The notes under the pieces: generated by a model
Database searches by the model: none
What the model was told of the DNA's origin: nothing
Seen by the model: the letters and a program-made list of their open reading frames with translations, nothing else
In this document: piece after piece, positions 6,416-8,233 of the stretch
How the letters are laid out: each line of letters starts with the position of its first letter
Position numbering within the stretch: position 1 is the first letter of the stretch
Made by a program: the position numbers and the translations under genes
NCBI GenBank assembly: GCA_029264225.1
Contig: JARICB010000086.1
Coordinates: forward strand, 1-8,233
Origin: Nocardioides sp.
GTDB taxonomy: Bacteria; Actinomycetota; Actinomycetes; Propionibacteriales; Nocardioidaceae
DNA length: 8,233 nt
Direction of reading: 5' to 3'

Positions 6416-7004
6416 ACCGCAAGTCTTGAGCCGGCGATGACCACTCGGCATAGGGAAGCGGCAGCGGCGACCAATGCGTCCTGTCAGTTTCCGGGGCATC
6501 ACGCCACAGCGGGAGCAGCCGCACCCCGCCATCCTCGATCAGATCGAGCGGGTTGCGGTAGACCGCGCCCCGTAGCCAGCCCCAATGCAGGCAGGCAGCG
6601 GGAAAACAGTGGCTGAACGCCAGCTCGAGCGATCCGATCCGGTCGCCGGCCGACACCGACCTACCGACGGGCAGCCTGGACCTGACCGGCTCGTACGTCG
6701 TGCGGGTGGCGCCGTGGGCGATGGTGACGACCGGCTTCCCGGCGACGTAGCCGACGAAGGCGATCGTGCCGGGCAAGGCACTGTGCACCGACTGGCCTAC
6801 CGAACCGGCCAGATCGACCCCCCGGTGGCCCGCACCCCACAGGTCGGTCGGCGGAGCGAAGCCGTGCACCACCTCCGGCGCGGGCCGCAGCGGCCAGACC
6901 CCGACGGGGTCTGGCTCGACAGCGGTGGCTCTCGCTCCGGGAAGAAGGAGGAGTGCGGAGACGACGGAGATGACGACCGGATGCCTCGAGGAGAGCCTCT
7001 TCAT
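6411..7004 (-). CDS. Secreted M23-family (LytM-like) peptidase-domain protein
   Basis: A 197-aa exported protein. The N-terminus has a basic start (Lys2, Arg3, Arg7), a hydrophobic core at about 10-22 and a likely signal peptidase I site near ARA-TA (24-28), so LepB could process it. The LytM/M23 peptidase fold follows: GHRGVDLAGSVGQSV with His60 and Asp64 as zinc ligands, then SALPGTIAFVGYVAGKPVV, IAHG with His97, and TTYEPV. The final motif, usually HLHFE, reads CLHWG (138-142). The zinc ligand His140 is kept, but the first His, a catalytic residue in LytM, is Cys138. I recall CLHWG as common in this actinobacterial subfamily, so this is probably a subfamily trait. M23 enzymes cut peptide cross-links in peptidoglycan; activity here is uncertain. 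The gene converges on xerC and diverges from rpsB, the usual actinobacterial arrangement. No strong Shine-Dalgarno sequence is visible before the start. Confidence 0.88.
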   Translation of the reverse strand: MKRLSSRHPVVISVVSALLLLPGARATAVEPDPVGVWPLRPAPEVVHGFAPPTDLWGAGHRGVDLAGSVGQSVHSALPGTIAFVGYVAGKPVVTIAHGATRTTYEPVRSRLPVGRSVSAGDRIGSLELAFSHCFPAACLHWGWLRGAVYRNPLDLIEDGGVRLLPLWRDAPETDRTHWSPLPLPYAEWSSPAQDLRS

Positions 7005-7056
7005 CGACCCAGCCTGACCCCGGTTGCGGACGTGGCAGAGCCCAGCGGCCCTGCGG

Positions 7057-7093
7057 TGTGGACAAGTCGGAGTCGAGCAGCGTATGTGGACGC
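7057..7093 (-). promoter_or_regulatory. DnaA-box-like pair in the M23-rpsB intergenic region
   Basis: On the - strand TTGTCCACA (7057-7065) is a perfect match to the high-GC actinobacterial DnaA box, and GCGTCCACA (7085-7093) matches 7/9, 28 nt away in the same orientation. A -10-like TACGCT (- strand, plus coordinates 7079-7084) lies between them and could belong to the M23 gene, but no -35 supports it. Binding by DnaA is inferred from sequence only. Confidence 0.4.
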
Positions 7094-7115
7094 TCTCCGG
7101 GCCGTTGTGGCTCGA

Positions 7116-7146
7116 TTCGACCGCCGGCGGCGCAGTGACCTACGAT
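7116..7146 (+). promoter_or_regulatory. Candidate rpsB promoter
   Basis: TACGAT at 7141-7146 is a good -10 hexamer. TTCGAC at 7116-7121 could act as -35, although the 19-nt spacer is long. A start near 7153 would give a leader of about 250 nt before rpsB. A second possible start signal, TGTAAACA around 7317-7324, would give a shorter leader but lacks a clear -10 terminal T and -35. Neither is proven. Confidence 0.4.
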
Positions 7147-7152
7147 TCTCTG

Positions 7153-7402
7153 TGCAGCCCAGTTGAATCGGGCTGACTTCGCATGCTCGCAGACCGCGAC
7201 GGCCTTGCTCCTTGGAGGCCGATCACCCGTGGGCGCCGATCCTCAGTTCCGCACAGTGGTGCGGATCGGGTCGCGCGCGAGCGTCAGGGCAGCCGACACC
7301 CGTCGGGTGCAGCAACTGTAAACAACCGGAGATCCGTTCCCGGCTCGACCTGACTCAAGGTTGAGCGACACGGCGAGCGGCTCCACTCACCAGGAGAACA
7401 AC
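7153..7402 (+). promoter_or_regulatory. Long GC-rich untranslated leader of rpsB, possibly structured
   Basis: No plausible gene lies between 7005 and 7402. The part nearest rpsB holds several inverted repeats: GGCCT (7201-7205) with AGGCC (7216-7220); TCCGCAC (7248-7254) with GTGCGGA (7259-7265) around an AGTG loop; CCGATCC (7236-7242) with GGATCGG (7263-7269), exclusive of the previous pairing; CCGAC (7293-7297) with GTCGG (7302-7306); and CTCAA-GG-TTGAG (7354-7365). The loop of the first hairpin carries CTCCTTGG (7208-7215), nearly complementary to CCAGGAG at the rpsB ribosome binding site (7390-7396). rpsB leaders in some bacteria mediate repression by S2; whether this one does is inference. 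Confidence 0.35.
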
Positions 7403-8233
7403 ATGGCAGTCGTCACCATGCGCCAGCTGCTCGAGAGCGGCGTCCACTTCGGTCACCAGACCCGTCGTTGGAACCCCAAGATGAAGCGCTTCATCATGAC
7501 CGAGCGCAACGGCATCTACATCATCGACCTGCAGCAGTCGCTGGCCTACATCGACCGTTCCTACGCCTTCGTCAAGGAGACCGTCGCCAAGGGCGGTGTC
7601 GTGATGTTCGTCGGCACCAAGAAGCAGGCGCAGGAAGCCATCGCCGAGCAGGCGACGCGCGTCGGTATGCCCTACGTCAACCAGCGCTGGCTCGGTGGCA
7701 TGCTCACCAACTTCCAGACCGTGCACCAGCGGATCAACCGTCTCAAGGAGCTCGACGAGCTCGACTTCGACGACGTTGCCGGCTCGGGTCGCACCAAGAA
7801 GGAGCTGTTGCAGCTCAAGCGTGAGCGCGACAAGCTCGACAAGACCCTGGGTGGTATCCGCGACATGGCGAAGGTTCCCTCCGCCGTCTGGATCGTCGAC
7901 ACCAACAAGGAGCACCTTGCCGTCGAGGAGGCGCGCAAGCTGCACATCCCGATCATCGGCATCCTGGACTCCAACTGCGACCCGGACCTCGTCGACTTCC
8001 CGATCCCGGGCAACGACGACGCCATCCGCGCCGTGGGTCTGCTGACCCGCGTCGTCGCCGACGCCGTCGCCGAGGGCCTGATCGCCCGCTCGGGTGCCAA
8101 GACCGACGCCCCGGCCGAGCCGCTGGCCGAGTGGGAGCGCGAGCTCCTCGTGGGTGACGCCGAGATGGTTGCGGTGGCCGCCACCGGTGGCGACGCCACC
8201 ACCGAGACGCCCGCCGCGGAGGCAACCGGCGCC
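7403..8233 (+). CDS. rpsB: Small-subunit ribosomal protein uS2 (3' end outside window)
   Basis: Open frame of 277 codons from ATG 7403 to the window edge with no stop, so the 3' end lies outside. S2 binds late in 30S assembly on the back of the small subunit and is needed for S1 docking where S1 is present. Clear family blocks are [20 protein letters not shown] at residues 6-25, then [43 protein letters not shown], the [11 protein letters not shown] block, [33 protein letters not shown] and the [14 protein letters not shown] block. An acidic Ala/Thr/Glu-rich C-terminal tail follows, typical of actinobacterial S2. The start is set by AGGAG at 7392-7396, six bases upstream. Codon use is strongly biased to C/G-ending codons, as in rplS. 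tsf (elongation factor Ts) would be expected next. Confidence 0.98.
   Translation, partial: MAVVTMRQLLESGVHFGHQTRRWNPKMKRFIMTERNGIYIIDLQQSLAYIDRSYAFVKETVAKGGVVMFVGTKKQAQEAIAEQATRVGMPYVNQRWLGGMLTNFQTVHQRINRLKELDELDFDDVAGSGRTKKELLQLKRERDKLDKTLGGIRDMAKVPSAVWIVDTNKEHLAVEEARKLHIPIIGILDSNCDPDLVDFPIPGNDDAIRAVGLLTRVVADAVAEGLIARSGAKTDAPAEPLAEWERELLVGDAEMVAVAATGGDATTETPAAEATGA

Noticed and set aside
6585..7166. 193-aa + strand open frame across the M23 gene
   Set aside because: It is antisense to a gene with a signal peptide and M23 motifs and shows no domain of its own.
7271..7281. Alternating CG run in the rpsB leader as a special structural element
   Set aside because: It is short and expected by chance in DNA of this GC content.

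Overview
The window is a conserved chromosomal block from a high-GC Gram-positive bacterium (Actinobacteria). G/C-rich third codon positions, a DUF2469 gene directly after rnhB, and the order rplS - lepB - rnhB - DUF2469 - yraN - yifB - dprA - xerC - (opposite-strand M23 peptidase) - rpsB all point there. The LepB and S2 sequences and the lack of a whiG-type sigma gene before rpsB suggest Propionibacteriales, perhaps a Nocardioidaceae relative. That finer placement is recollection, not a search result.

Layout. Positions 1-254 hold the 3' end of rplS (ribosomal protein L19). A compact + strand series follows: lepB (signal peptidase I, 303-1097), rnhB (RNase HII, 1111-1824), a DUF2469 protein (1828-2136), a 122-nt gap with DnaA-box-like sites, yraN (2259-2645), the yifB/comM locus (2642-4240) and dprA (4237-5373). 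After a 75-nt gap comes xerC (5449-6390). It converges on a - strand secreted M23-type peptidase-like gene (6411-7004), separated by 20 nt and a weak hairpin. A 398-nt divergent intergenic region (7005-7402) holds DnaA-box-like sites, a candidate rpsB promoter and a long GC-rich leader. rpsB (ribosomal protein S2) starts at 7403 and runs off the right edge.

The genes are mostly housekeeping: translation (L19, S2), secretion (LepB), RNA/DNA hybrid removal (RNase HII), DNA uptake and processing (YraN, YifB/ComM, DprA), chromosome dimer resolution (XerC) and cell-wall metabolism (M23). yraN, yifB and dprA overlap by ATGA junctions and look translationally coupled.

The main anomaly is an in-frame TAG at codon 44 of yifB. 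It separates a 43-codon 5' piece from an otherwise intact 482-aa remainder, and family-conserved residues just before the stop are also changed. This suggests decay of the N-terminal domain or re-initiation at an internal ATG. Secondary observations are two leaderless-type promoters with the same geometry (lepB, xerC), two pairs of DnaA-box-like sites with nearly the same spacing, and a possible anti-Shine-Dalgarno loop in the rpsB leader. I found no mobile element, CRISPR array, tRNA or rRNA, and no evidence of a new defence or biosynthetic system.
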